64,000 nucleotides of DNA from NCBI GenBank assembly GCA_021730635.1, contig JAJNNC010000003.1, forward strand, positions 310,001-374,000. The letters run 5' to 3'. The position numbers and the translations under genes are program-made. The stretch's first letter is position 1; each line of letters opens with the position of its first letter. Shown piece after piece: positions 1 to 8,880 of this stretch. The stretch is from Catalimonadaceae bacterium JC749 (GTDB lineage Bacteria > Bacteroidota > Bacteroidia > Cytophagales > Cyclobacteriaceae). The notes under the pieces were generated by a model that did not search any database, was not told the DNA's origin, and worked only from the letters and a program-made list of their open reading frames with translations.

Positions 1-148
1 ATAATCCCCTTCTAGCCTAGCGCTCAAACAATGCACTAAGACATAGTGCCCCACATGTTATTTCCCGATTTTTATATTTATTCTATAAATTTACCCTGAG
101 TGCCACGTAATATTGGTTGAACTACGGGTTTATTAACTCTGAGATTTT

Positions 149-931
149 ATGGCAGATATATTAAACACAACAGAAATAGAAGCGTTCATTCACAATGGCT
201 TTATTCGTATTGATCATGTATTTTCCACAGCAATTGCTGAGGCTGCTGTAGATATTTTATGGAATGATCTGCCTTGCGATAGGTCAAACCCAAATACATG
301 GACAGAACCTGTGATTCGTTTGGGGATGTATACGCAACAACCTTTTATTGATTCGGTCAATACGCCTGAATTACATCAGATTTTCAACCAATTGGTAGGT
401 GTGAATCAGTGGCTTCCCTGTAGAAGTGTTGGTACCTTTCCTATAAGGTTTCCTTCAACAAAAGAGCCTCATGACACCGGCAAACACGTAGATGCCAGTT
501 TCCCCGGAGAAGATCCGTCAAACTTTCTTGAATGGCGAATCAATATAAACTCAAGAGGACGCGCCTTGTTGATGTTAATATTTTATTCGGATGTTACTGA
601 AGCAGATGCACCCACTATTATTTATCAGGGCTCACATATAGATGTTGCCAAATTACTTTCTAAGGAAGGTGAGCAAGGACTCTCGTTTATGGAACTTGCA
701 GGCAAGTTGGATGCTTTACCCCAACGGGACAAAGTAACTGCCGTTGGCAAAGCGGGTACTATCTACTTATGCCATCCTTTTCTGGTACATGCCGCACAGG
801 CACACAGAGGACATACGCCAAAGTTTATGGCTCAACCCCCATTGGTACTACGAAATGAATTAAAGATTGCTCATTCAGCAACGGATTATTCCCCTATAGC
901 AAAGGCTATATATTTAGCTTTGGAGGCATAA
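149..931 (+). CDS. Phytanoyl-CoA dioxygenase (PhyH)-like Fe(II)/2-oxoglutarate oxygenase
   Basis: The 260-residue protein looks like a cytosolic non-haem iron oxygenase of the PhyH family. An HxD pair is visible at His113-Asp115 and a distal His at His214, followed by a basic residue (Arg220) that could hold 2-oxoglutarate; together these would form the usual iron-binding facial triad on a double-stranded beta-helix. There is no signal peptide. Relatives hydroxylate many small molecules, so the substrate cannot be named. The gene stands alone on the plus strand and converges on the long minus-strand sugar operon, with about 140 bases between the two stop codons. The ATG at 149 starts a protein that begins just before the conserved N-terminal helix typical of the family. 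Confidence 0.7.
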   Translation: MADILNTTEIEAFIHNGFIRIDHVFSTAIAEAAVDILWNDLPCDRSNPNTWTEPVIRLGMYTQQPFIDSVNTPELHQIFNQLVGVNQWLPCRSVGTFPIRFPSTKEPHDTGKHVDASFPGEDPSNFLEWRININSRGRALLMLIFYSDVTEADAPTIIYQGSHIDVAKLLSKEGEQGLSFMELAGKLDALPQRDKVTAVGKAGTIYLCHPFLVHAAQAHRGHTPKFMAQPPLVLRNELKIAHSATDYSPIAKAIYLALEA

Positions 932-939
932 TTGGTTAT

Positions 940-1010
940 CACTCTTTAACAAAGTATACTAAATCGGATTTCGGCTTTTGAGTTTTACCCTTCATTATTT
1001 TTAAAGAGTG
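940..1010. repeat. Inverted repeat between convergent genes
   Basis: CACTCTTTAA at 940-949 and its exact reverse complement at 1001-1010 are separated by 51 bases, between two convergent stop codons. It could act as a weak bidirectional transcription barrier, but no T-run follows either arm, so this is only a structural observation. Confidence 0.35.
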
Positions 1011-1074
1011 AAGAGTAAGGCTACCGTAGGTTATACCAACCTTTGCTGCACAATACAAAATAAAGTGTATTTCT

Positions 1075-2163
1075 TTATGGCTGATCACCATCAAGATCAG
1101 TACGTTGTCGTAGGACTTTCAGGTGATCTCCTGCATCTTGCATTTCATACAGTTTGCCCCGGGCATTTCTGAAAGGACGGTGAAGTACCATCATCAATTG
1201 GCCTTCAAAAGTGTGAAATAACATACCGTGGCCGCTGTCTTGTTTTACGATAGGCTGCAATTGCTCCCAAGGCCCCTCAAGTTGCCCTGATTGGGAACGT
1301 GCCACAGTCTGTACATACACTCCATTTTCATAGCTAGACCAGAGCATGAGCAGTTTTTCGTCTTTTGTACGAAAAAGTTGGCATCCATCTGTGACATAGT
1401 GCAGGCCAAAATCGCGGGGACGAATTGATGCGTTCAGCCACGGCGCATCGGATGCCTTGAACAGATGAATTGGATTACCAGTGGCCTTTGAAAGGTCATC
1501 GTTCAATGGAACAGCTTCCATCGTACCGTCAATCTTCTGAATCCACTCATGCGCATAGACCATCCAGGGCTGTTCCTCAGGATCCATATAAAGCGTACCG
1601 TCCAGAGTCATGAAATCGGCAGGAAGAACAGGGCTATCTTTTTTAATTAATTCGAATGGCCCGTCGGGTGAATCACTAACGGCAATAATAGTGCTCCGCA
1701 TGTAATTTGTGCGCCATACCTCTGGCGGTTCAGCGATGACCTTGTTCTCATTGTGTAAGGTAGTAAAGAGATAAAATTTACCTTTATAGGCATGTACTTC
1801 CGGCGCCCAGGGATTGTCTTCAGGATCGGCCCAGGAGTTCACAGGTACGGTAAAGACAACGGTAGGCTTATCCCAATGGAGTAGATCTTTGCTTTTATAC
1901 ACCATGGTCCCTGAATTTTGATCACCTGTCATCTCTGGCACATTGGAGGTATAAAGATAGTAAGTCCTGGTAGGCTCGTGAGGCAGGATATAGGGATCAT
2001 GCAGCGGCATAGCTGGTAATTGTAATGGCTGAGACGATTCAGTGACCTGAGCGTAGATACTACTTTCCAAGCCTCCCAGTGCCAGTGTCAAAGGAATTGA
2101 CAGTATAGAAAAGAAATTGACAGAAAAAAATAAGGTTGTTTCCTTCTGAATCGGATAAGACAT
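1075..2163 (-). CDS. Glycoside hydrolase family 43-like secreted enzyme
   Basis: Probable five-bladed beta-propeller hydrolase of the GH43 type (arabinofuranosidase, xylosidase or galactosidase activities occur in the family). It opens with the typical HDPYI strand carrying the presumed catalytic Asp, followed by DPEDNPWAPEV and a DGTLYMDPEEQPW stretch, all common in GH43. The start at 2163 gives an N-terminal signal peptide ending in YAQ. A GTG at 2235 overlaps the stop of the GH16 gene (GTGA) and would add 24 residues ahead of the signal, which argues against it. It is the last gene of the SusC-led operon and probably acts on side chains of the same glycan. The exact sugar specificity is not readable from the sequence. 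Confidence 0.75.
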   Translation of the reverse strand: MSYPIQKETTLFFSVNFFSILSIPLTLALGGLESSIYAQVTESSQPLQLPAMPLHDPYILPHEPTRTYYLYTSNVPEMTGDQNSGTMVYKSKDLLHWDKPTVVFTVPVNSWADPEDNPWAPEVHAYKGKFYLFTTLHNENKVIAEPPEVWRTNYMRSTIIAVSDSPDGPFELIKKDSPVLPADFMTLDGTLYMDPEEQPWMVYAHEWIQKIDGTMEAVPLNDDLSKATGNPIHLFKASDAPWLNASIRPRDFGLHYVTDGCQLFRTKDEKLLMLWSSYENGVYVQTVARSQSGQLEGPWEQLQPIVKQDSGHGMLFHTFEGQLMMVLHRPFRNARGKLYEMQDAGDHLKVLRQRTDLDGDQP

Positions 2164-2231
2164 GTTATTGTGATTTAAGTAGTGTATGTAAAAAGAAAAG
2201 CCATAGATTCTCTCGTAGTTCCTGCCTTTTA

Positions 2232-3092
2232 TCACTTACTGTTTTTTTGGTAAACTCTTACATAATCGACTAAGTATCTGGCGGGAAATGTCGTCTTGGC
2301 CGGGTCACCTCCATTAGTACCTCCGATAGCAAAATTTACAATGATATAATGAGGATGATGAAATGGGTTTGATCCTGAACCATCTCCGTTGATTGTGGTG
2401 CTCAGATCTACCTGGTTTAATAACAGATCATCTACATACAGTTTGATGGTATTTTCGTCCCAGTCCATTCTCCAAGTGTGAAATTCATTGGCCCAGGCAG
2501 GATCATCGAAACTTTCAATGTTCTTTTTTACATCGTCCCACATGGTTTTTCCCTCAGGCCCTGCCCAGGCCGCATTAGCCAGTATCATGCCACGGTAATA
2601 CTCCATAATGTCAATCTCTCCACAGGCAGGCCAGGAGCCTTTTTCTCCCAGTGTCCAGAAGGCCGGCCACATACCGGGCCTGGTATCGATTTTAGCCCTT
2701 ATTTCAAAGCGTCCGTATTGCCAGGAGTGAAGCCCCCGGGTCAGCAGACTGCTCGACGTGTACTGAATCGTATCCCGGTTCTTCTTCCAGTCATCACTGC
2801 CCGTCTGGTAGTCGGGGTTGGGCTTTTGTTCCTTTCGGGCCTCAATGATCAGAAATCCGTCTTCACAAAAGGCGTTCTCCGGCTGATACCACTGATCTTC
2901 CCGGTTACGGACAAACCCCTGTTCAAAATTCCAGTGATTGGGGTCGGGCTTTCCATCTACCTCAAATTCGTCTTGCCACACCAGTTGATAAGTAGTATCC
3001 ATAGTGGTACTCGTCGGATTTTCCGGTGGGGAACATGAATGAAAAGCGATAGGTAATAAACAAGAGCAGATAATTAAGCTTGAAAGTTTCAT
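2232..3092 (-). CDS. Glycoside hydrolase family 16 lipoprotein (beta-glucanase/laminarinase-like)
   Basis: A GH16 endo-hydrolase with the family signature EIDIME at residues 159-164, where Glu159 is the expected nucleophile, Asp161 the helper and Glu164 the acid/base. The fold starts around residue 37 (LVWQDEF) and ends near the C-terminus (VDYVRVYQ), so the catalytic domain fills the mature protein. A lipobox ending in Cys20 predicts an outer-membrane lipoprotein. GH16 enzymes cut beta-1,3/1,4-glucans or marine galactans; laminarin-type glucan is the simplest guess but the subfamily was not determined. It lies 14 bases after the PAP2 enzyme and runs into the GH43 gene, so all three are probably co-translated from the SusC operon. 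Confidence 0.85.
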   Translation of the reverse strand: MKLSSLIICSCLLPIAFHSCSPPENPTSTTMDTTYQLVWQDEFEVDGKPDPNHWNFEQGFVRNREDQWYQPENAFCEDGFLIIEARKEQKPNPDYQTGSDDWKKNRDTIQYTSSSLLTRGLHSWQYGRFEIRAKIDTRPGMWPAFWTLGEKGSWPACGEIDIMEYYRGMILANAAWAGPEGKTMWDDVKKNIESFDDPAWANEFHTWRMDWDENTIKLYVDDLLLNQVDLSTTINGDGSGSNPFHHPHYIIVNFAIGGTNGGDPAKTTFPARYLVDYVRVYQKNSK

Positions 3093-3106
3093 GATTTGAA
3101 TTTTGC

Positions 3107-5299
3107 TTATTCTACCATTAACATGCCAGCGCTAATAGATAAATCACTTTCGATGGAAATAATATATACCCCTGGATGTAAAGGGGGTGTATCCAACACA
3201 ATTTCTTTGTCTTTGGTGTTTTTGTTATTTTCCTTGTAAACCAACATTCCGTTGACAGCTCGAATGCTGATCGAAAGCTGTGGATAGTTGGCAGGCATTT
3301 TTATGTGTAGTGGATGCCCTGCTTTTGCAGGATTGGGATAAATACTAACTTCCTCAGCCATAGTATTTTCAGGCACTCCCAATACTTTATTTTCAAAGTA
3401 TCTTCGGGCGTGCTGAAACGCTGCTTCCCCCACCTTTTCTCCGATCAGCCGACCTGGGATATCATCGACCGGGGGATGGATACCCCCCCAGATCCGGGAT
3501 AAACTGCACTGATCGGAAGCATCCGTATACTTTGCCCATTGCAACACCACGTCCATGCTGGGACCTTCTTCAAACACCAGAAAATCATTTTTCTTCGCTA
3601 CAAACTCACCTACCCCTCCAGGAAAATATTCATCTCCGGTCAGCAGAGTGAGTACCTTGGCAGCAGCCCGCGAAAAGGTAGAATGCCCTGAGACATATCC
3701 GGCAAAAGGGGGCGTGACAAAGCTAGGTCTTTGGTAGGGCCACCAGTTTTCGGCCAGGATCCAGCCTACTCCTGCCATATCAGTAGTATCTTCAATAAAA
3801 TCATGGCCTCTCCAGGCTAGCACTTTGATCTTCCCCACATTTTCTCCGTTGGCGCCTGCCAAAGGATCTGTGTCAGTGACCAGTTCAATGTAACCTTCAA
3901 TCAGGGGCATTCCATCGGGGTGGTAGCTGGGTAAATTTTCATCGCTGGATTGCCCTTTGTCTGCCATATACCTAATGGCTGAAATGGGCCTTATAAAATC
4001 ATAATACCCCTTAATACCCCAGGCCGTAATGGCTACATCATGCATGGCGCCTCCCAATACGAAATAACTCTTCACATCCCATTCCAGCGGATCTAAAATC
4101 TCTCCTTCGCCCTGGAATTTTTTCTCCAAAAGCGGATGATCATTGACATAATTCAGGATAGTGAACCAATGTCCGGGAGGGGTTTCCGAATCAGGACCAT
4201 CGGCCCAGAACTCTGCCAGCACCCTGGTATAATCCCCTCTCGGAACGATCTGTGGTGCATAAGGCTGGTTGGTTTTGGGATTCATCGCATACCCTAACCC
4301 AGGATCTCCGCCTTCCAGCTTGTTGTAGAAATCTCTGAGACCGGCGATCGTCTTGGGAAATTTGCTGATATCGAGGTTTCCCATATGGCCGGGAGAAATA
4401 TCCCAAAGCACGCCATCAGTGGGGTCAAGGTGAGCAGACCAGTTGACTACCAAACTAAAATTCCACTTATAATCGTATGACAAATCATTGCTTTCCGGAT
4501 TGATATAGCAAGGATCACCAGGGTCATGATACACCCAGCACTCCATCCCATCTCTTTGATGCACAGTGAGGTCGCCTTTTTTCAGAGAAAATGGGATCAC
4601 CTTACCCCACTCCGGACCCAGAAAGGAGGGCACGCCACCCGGCACCTCATTTCCTGACTGATCAATAAAAGTTTCAAAGGCCAGCGGCTGCCACCGGTTA
4701 GGTTCTTTGATGTTCTGGCTACCGGGATTTGTCAATATCAGGGGATTATTCACCGACTCGTATTCAATATTCTGATAACTGCCTCCTTCGTTGGAACCAT
4801 CCTGAAGACCGAATTCAATAATGCTGGCAGCTATATAATTGCCCAGGGCTGCGGGTTTCCCTGATTTGTAGTCTTCACTAATATAGCCAGGATCATATCC
4901 CAGAGAATCCATCAGATTCTCGACATACAAAAACGTTTCTTCCCATCCGGGACTATTGCGAAACCTGAATCTGAGCAACTTGTAACAAGCATAGCTTATG
5001 GCTTCCTGCCGGGCTGCTAAGAGATCCTCTGGCAATGCTATCCCGTCAAACAAAAATAAATACTCCCCATGTTGCTTACCCAAAAAATAGGTGGCTACAG
5101 ATGGATCGTAAGCAGCCCAGGCATCATACATCGCCGCAGATGTATGAAACAAGTTTCTGGCATGCACCGTTGGTCTTGCAAAGTCATTTCTAATGGCTTC
5201 CAAAAGGGCTTCATTCCAAAGGCGTGCGATGGAATGCTGAGCAAAAGAAAAGCCACTGACCATGAGGAGACCTATGAGTAGCAAATAGCTTTTTTTCAT
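3107..5299 (-). CDS. Vanadium-dependent haloperoxidase/PAP2-fold secreted protein with T9SS tail
   Basis: The 730-residue exported protein (signal peptide to about residue 20) carries the complete acid-phosphatase/vanadium haloperoxidase signature: Lys430 followed by Arg437-Pro438, SGH at 537-539, and Ser601-Arg602 followed by His608 and an Asp at 612-613. These residues bind phosphate or vanadate in the family. The last 80 residues form a type IX secretion sorting domain (YPNP near 654, then a VYIIS strand), so it should be placed on the cell surface or released. It sits in one operon with SusC/SusD, an ASPIC protein, GH16 and GH43, 12 bases after its upstream neighbour. Whether it oxidises halides or hydrolyses phosphate or sulfate esters cannot be told by eye. 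Confidence 0.82.
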   Translation of the reverse strand: MKKSYLLLIGLLMVSGFSFAQHSIARLWNEALLEAIRNDFARPTVHARNLFHTSAAMYDAWAAYDPSVATYFLGKQHGEYLFLFDGIALPEDLLAARQEAISYACYKLLRFRFRNSPGWEETFLYVENLMDSLGYDPGYISEDYKSGKPAALGNYIAASIIEFGLQDGSNEGGSYQNIEYESVNNPLILTNPGSQNIKEPNRWQPLAFETFIDQSGNEVPGGVPSFLGPEWGKVIPFSLKKGDLTVHQRDGMECWVYHDPGDPCYINPESNDLSYDYKWNFSLVVNWSAHLDPTDGVLWDISPGHMGNLDISKFPKTIAGLRDFYNKLEGGDPGLGYAMNPKTNQPYAPQIVPRGDYTRVLAEFWADGPDSETPPGHWFTILNYVNDHPLLEKKFQGEGEILDPLEWDVKSYFVLGGAMHDVAITAWGIKGYYDFIRPISAIRYMADKGQSSDENLPSYHPDGMPLIEGYIELVTDTDPLAGANGENVGKIKVLAWRGHDFIEDTTDMAGVGWILAENWWPYQRPSFVTPPFAGYVSGHSTFSRAAAKVLTLLTGDEYFPGGVGEFVAKKNDFLVFEEGPSMDVVLQWAKYTDASDQCSLSRIWGGIHPPVDDIPGRLIGEKVGEAAFQHARRYFENKVLGVPENTMAEEVSIYPNPAKAGHPLHIKMPANYPQLSISIRAVNGMLVYKENNKNTKDKEIVLDTPPLHPGVYIISIESDLSISAGMLMVE

Positions 5300-5311
5300 A
5301 GAAGATTTCGT

Positions 5312-7216
5312 TTATTCCATAATAAATCTCCGTAAGATAGCCTCAGGCCCGATGTATATTTTCATAAAATAAATACCTGGTCGAAGTGAATGAGGTGCTT
5401 TCCAAAGAATAGTGCTATCTTCTATATCCTCTCTCTTCACTTTCAATTGATCTACTAACTGACCCTGAAAGCTATAGACCTCAAGATGGACTTCTTCTGC
5501 AAGCCGAAAGCCTCCTACACTCATTTTAAGATAATGATTAACTGGATTTGGATACAGTGTTACTGATGGTAATGATGGTGACGCATCCAACCCTGTAATC
5601 ACAGCCTGATCTACTGTAATTAACTGATTACCCTCTGGTTCATACAGCGTTTGCACACCACCGCCCATCCAGCGTACTACCAGAGAATCCGCTTTCGTTG
5701 CATTAGCCAAACCGAAGTGCGCGATGGTGCTATTCTGTGACTCGTGGCTGGAACCGCCGTCTATTTCTCTGATGAGCTTATTTCCGTTTACATATACCTC
5801 CACCCGCGATCCAATGCCATTTTTATCAGCTGTCTGCCCTTGCAGCTTCACTTTCAACCAGTTATTTCCGGCAGTCTCATTCCGGAAAAGCCTGACCCCT
5901 TGTGTTTCTACCACATACCCCGGATCCCGGTATTGTGACTGATTCACTACCAACAGGTCAAGGTCACCGTCATTGTCATAATCAAAAGTGACGGAACCCC
6001 TGCCTATGGACGGATCAGATAATCCGTAAGAAGGTCCACCCAGCACAAATTGCCCATTGATATTCTCTAACAATAAATTGGGATTAGGTAAAATGCTGGG
6101 GTTAAGACAGCCATTGGCGATATGAAGGTCAAGATCCATATCGTTATCATAATCAAAAAAATTAACCCCCCAGCTGATGGCAGGTACACCCTGTCCCTGT
6201 GCTGTATAGAGGATAGGATGAGAGGTGCCTAATTGCTTTGTTTTTTCAAGAAAAGGAATATCACCCTGGCCCTGATTTTCCAGAAACGGACTGGATGAGA
6301 TGTTAGTGATAAAATAGTCCATCCAACCATCCAGGTTGTAATCGCCTATGCCTACTCCCATGGCGTTCATGGCTATGTCAAAGCCCATGGCGGTGCTCAC
6401 ATCGGTAAATGCTTTTTCAGGGTATTCATTTCTGTACAAAAGGTTAGGAGTAGCACGGTTTCCAAAATCATTGATCACCATCAAATCCAAATCTCCGTCA
6501 TTGTCATAATCGGTAAAGATACCTCCAAAGCCTAATCCGGTATGATCCATGCCGTACACTTCGCTGGACTCAACAAAGCTTCCACCATTGTTGTTAATAT
6601 AAATAAGATCTGCAGCAGGCGCTTGCTCACCTTCGGTAAGCACCCCATTGTAATCATCCAGCCGCCCTTTGAATTTGTTAAAATAATTGCCCACGAATAA
6701 GTCAGGAAATCCATCCTTATTCACATCGCCAAAGGCGGCACCTGTGGAGAAGGTAATTTCATTTAATCCGTAGCTTTTCGTTTTATTGACAAATTTTCCA
6801 TTGCCATCATTGATAAAAAGAAAGTTGGTAGCAGCGGTAAATTGGTCGTTATTCACCGAGGCAATGGTGGTAATGAAAATATCGGTATAGCCATCCTTAT
6901 TCACATCGGCACAAACGGCCCCTTGTGTCACTACCGTATCCAGGTCTGAGAATCCGGCTTCCTCGATGACGTTGGTGAAGGTACCGTTTCGGTTATTTTT
7001 GTACAGGGCATTTTTGCCACTACCTCCCGCAATGAATACATCTTCATGACCATCATGATTGAAATCCAGGACGGCTGCTCCTCCTCCGAAAGTTCCCTGG
7101 AAAACCTGAAAATAATGAGCTATCCCCGCTGCCTCTGTTACATCTGTAAACAGTTCCTGAGCGTATAAGACCGATGACAACAGCATAGAAAACACCATCA
7201 AAACAACCCTTCTCAT
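5312..7216 (-). CDS. CRTAC1-type FG-GAP repeat protein with ASPIC/UnbV domain and T9SS tail
   Basis: After an 18-20-residue signal peptide the protein has a run of FG-GAP/VCBS blades (repeated DxNxDGxxD calcium-loop motifs such as DFNHDGHED, DVNKDGYTD, DYDNDGDLD) over roughly residues 30-430. This is followed by an ASPIC/UnbV domain at about 450-530 (WLKVKL, GIGSRVEVY, HFGLA) and a C-terminal type IX sorting domain (YPNP, then PGIYFMKI). Such proteins are surface or secreted beta-propellers common next to SusC/SusD pairs; a glycan-binding or structural role is inferred, not proven. It is the third gene of the operon, 72 bases after SusD and 12 bases before the haloperoxidase-like gene. Confidence 0.88.
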   Translation of the reverse strand: MRRVVLMVFSMLLSSVLYAQELFTDVTEAAGIAHYFQVFQGTFGGGAAVLDFNHDGHEDVFIAGGSGKNALYKNNRNGTFTNVIEEAGFSDLDTVVTQGAVCADVNKDGYTDIFITTIASVNNDQFTAATNFLFINDGNGKFVNKTKSYGLNEITFSTGAAFGDVNKDGFPDLFVGNYFNKFKGRLDDYNGVLTEGEQAPAADLIYINNNGGSFVESSEVYGMDHTGLGFGGIFTDYDNDGDLDLMVINDFGNRATPNLLYRNEYPEKAFTDVSTAMGFDIAMNAMGVGIGDYNLDGWMDYFITNISSSPFLENQGQGDIPFLEKTKQLGTSHPILYTAQGQGVPAISWGVNFFDYDNDMDLDLHIANGCLNPSILPNPNLLLENINGQFVLGGPSYGLSDPSIGRGSVTFDYDNDGDLDLLVVNQSQYRDPGYVVETQGVRLFRNETAGNNWLKVKLQGQTADKNGIGSRVEVYVNGNKLIREIDGGSSHESQNSTIAHFGLANATKADSLVVRWMGGGVQTLYEPEGNQLITVDQAVITGLDASPSLPSVTLYPNPVNHYLKMSVGGFRLAEEVHLEVYSFQGQLVDQLKVKREDIEDSTILWKAPHSLRPGIYFMKIYIGPEAILRRFIME

Positions 7217-7288
7217 TTGCGCTACTTGAAGTTACCTCTTTAACATCCCACCGGTAGAATCAGACCAACAGTGTGCTTACAACAGTAC

Positions 7289-8860
7289 TTAATAACCAGG
7301 ATTCTGTTCAATATCTGAATCTCCATCTATAACAGATTGCGGAATAGGCCATAGATAGTTCTTCGTCGGATCAAACTGCCTGTTTTCTAAAGTGGGTACC
7401 GAGGGAATGACCTCTTCAGCCGTTCTCCAGCGGAGAAGATCAAAATAACGGGTGCCTTCCATGGCAAATTCCACTCTTCTCTCATGCCGGATTTCGGCTC
7501 TCATTTCTTCCTGGCTAAGTCCTGCCGGAAAATCAGGCATCCCAACCCGCTGTCTCACCTTGTTGACTGCGGCATACACAGAGGCATCCGGCCCTACCGC
7601 TTCATTCTGGGCCTCTGCGTACATTAACAGCACATCTGCATATCTCAATAGTACCAGATCCACCGGGCTGTTATCAGTGGCAGTGTTGCCGGTTTCAGAT
7701 ACCCATTTCCGGCTTCTCATGACAAAAGCGCTGGGATTGGTCACCTCACTGCCATTCACCATGAAATCCTCCGGAGCCTCCAGTACTTCGCCACGATACA
7801 TATCGCCGGGAAAGAAGAAGGTCATGTGTAGACGAGGGTCCCGATTGGCCAACACATTGTCCGGATCATACAAGGGGGAACTGCTGATAGGAAGACCATC
7901 TTTCATGTAATAATCATCCACCAAGTCTTTTGTATAAGTAAAGGAACCCCAGCCACCTCCCTGGCCACTGATGCCCGGTGCATAATGTACTTGGAGAAAA
8001 CTCCCTTCTCCACCCGCATCGGTCAGGTATTGTATACTAAATAAAATTTCTTTGCTGTTCTCATTAGTTCCTCTGAACAAACCTTCATAATCTTCATCCA
8101 GAAGGACAGTTTCTCCCTCCAGGTCGATCACTTGCTGAAATGCGGCAGCAGCCGCTGCCCACTGGTTCTGATACAACAAGACTTTCCCTTTCAAGGCCAA
8201 GGCAGCCTGTCTGGTAGGGCGGCCAATTTGTTCATTATTAGGGACATCATCCAGATTTCCGGCAGCAAAGTCTAAATCGTTCATAATCTGCTGAACCACT
8301 TCCTCCTCCGTATTCCTGGTAAGTTCTACGGCTTCTTCGTTGGTCAACACGCTGGTAACAATGGGTACGCCACCATACACGGTGACCATGTCAGAATAGA
8401 CGAACCCCCTTAAAAAGTGCAATTCTCCCAACCACCTGGCAGCATTTTCTGCTGTCATATCACTCACAGTATTGGCTTCGATCACTTCTATCATATTGTT
8501 AATCCTGGCAAGTGCCTGATAACCGTAAGTATACTTCCAGGCCACCATACTTCCTGTAGTAGGACTCATGGTGCCTCGGGCAATAGCTGTAAAACCATAT
8601 TCCCAGTCACAGCAAAGCACAGCATTATCAGTAGCCGCATCGAAGTGAGGTTGCACATGCACAAAGGCACCTCCCCAGATATCTCCCTGAAAGATGGAAT
8701 ACACCCCGTTGATACCGGTGACGATGTCTTGTTCCGTCCGGAAAAACCCTTCTGCAGAAGCAGAACCCACTGGTTGCTTGTCTAAAACCTCATCACTACA
8801 TCTTACTGATAACAGTATCAGAAAAATAGACAGCCCCAATCCATATATTTTATTTTTCAT
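7289..8860 (-). CDS. SusD/RagB family nutrient-binding outer-membrane lipoprotein
   Basis: A 523-residue SusD-family glycan-binding lipoprotein. The lipobox ends at the Cys of SVRCSDEV, and the mature protein starts with the family's typical DKQPVGSASAEGFF region. The C-terminus keeps the SusD hallmark of ADVLLMYAEAQNE followed by RHERRVEFAMEGTRYFDLLRW and a final LWPIPQ motif. It caps the SusC transporter, binding oligosaccharides at the cell surface. The gene follows SusC by 20 bases, the usual arrangement. No hybrid two-component or anti-sigma/sigma regulator is present next to this locus. Confidence 0.95.
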   Translation of the reverse strand: MKNKIYGLGLSIFLILLSVRCSDEVLDKQPVGSASAEGFFRTEQDIVTGINGVYSIFQGDIWGGAFVHVQPHFDAATDNAVLCCDWEYGFTAIARGTMSPTTGSMVAWKYTYGYQALARINNMIEVIEANTVSDMTAENAARWLGELHFLRGFVYSDMVTVYGGVPIVTSVLTNEEAVELTRNTEEEVVQQIMNDLDFAAGNLDDVPNNEQIGRPTRQAALALKGKVLLYQNQWAAAAAAFQQVIDLEGETVLLDEDYEGLFRGTNENSKEILFSIQYLTDAGGEGSFLQVHYAPGISGQGGGWGSFTYTKDLVDDYYMKDGLPISSSPLYDPDNVLANRDPRLHMTFFFPGDMYRGEVLEAPEDFMVNGSEVTNPSAFVMRSRKWVSETGNTATDNSPVDLVLLRYADVLLMYAEAQNEAVGPDASVYAAVNKVRQRVGMPDFPAGLSQEEMRAEIRHERRVEFAMEGTRYFDLLRWRTAEEVIPSVPTLENRQFDPTKNYLWPIPQSVIDGDSDIEQNPGY

Positions 8861-8880
8861 GATTCCTTCTTTTGTAGTTT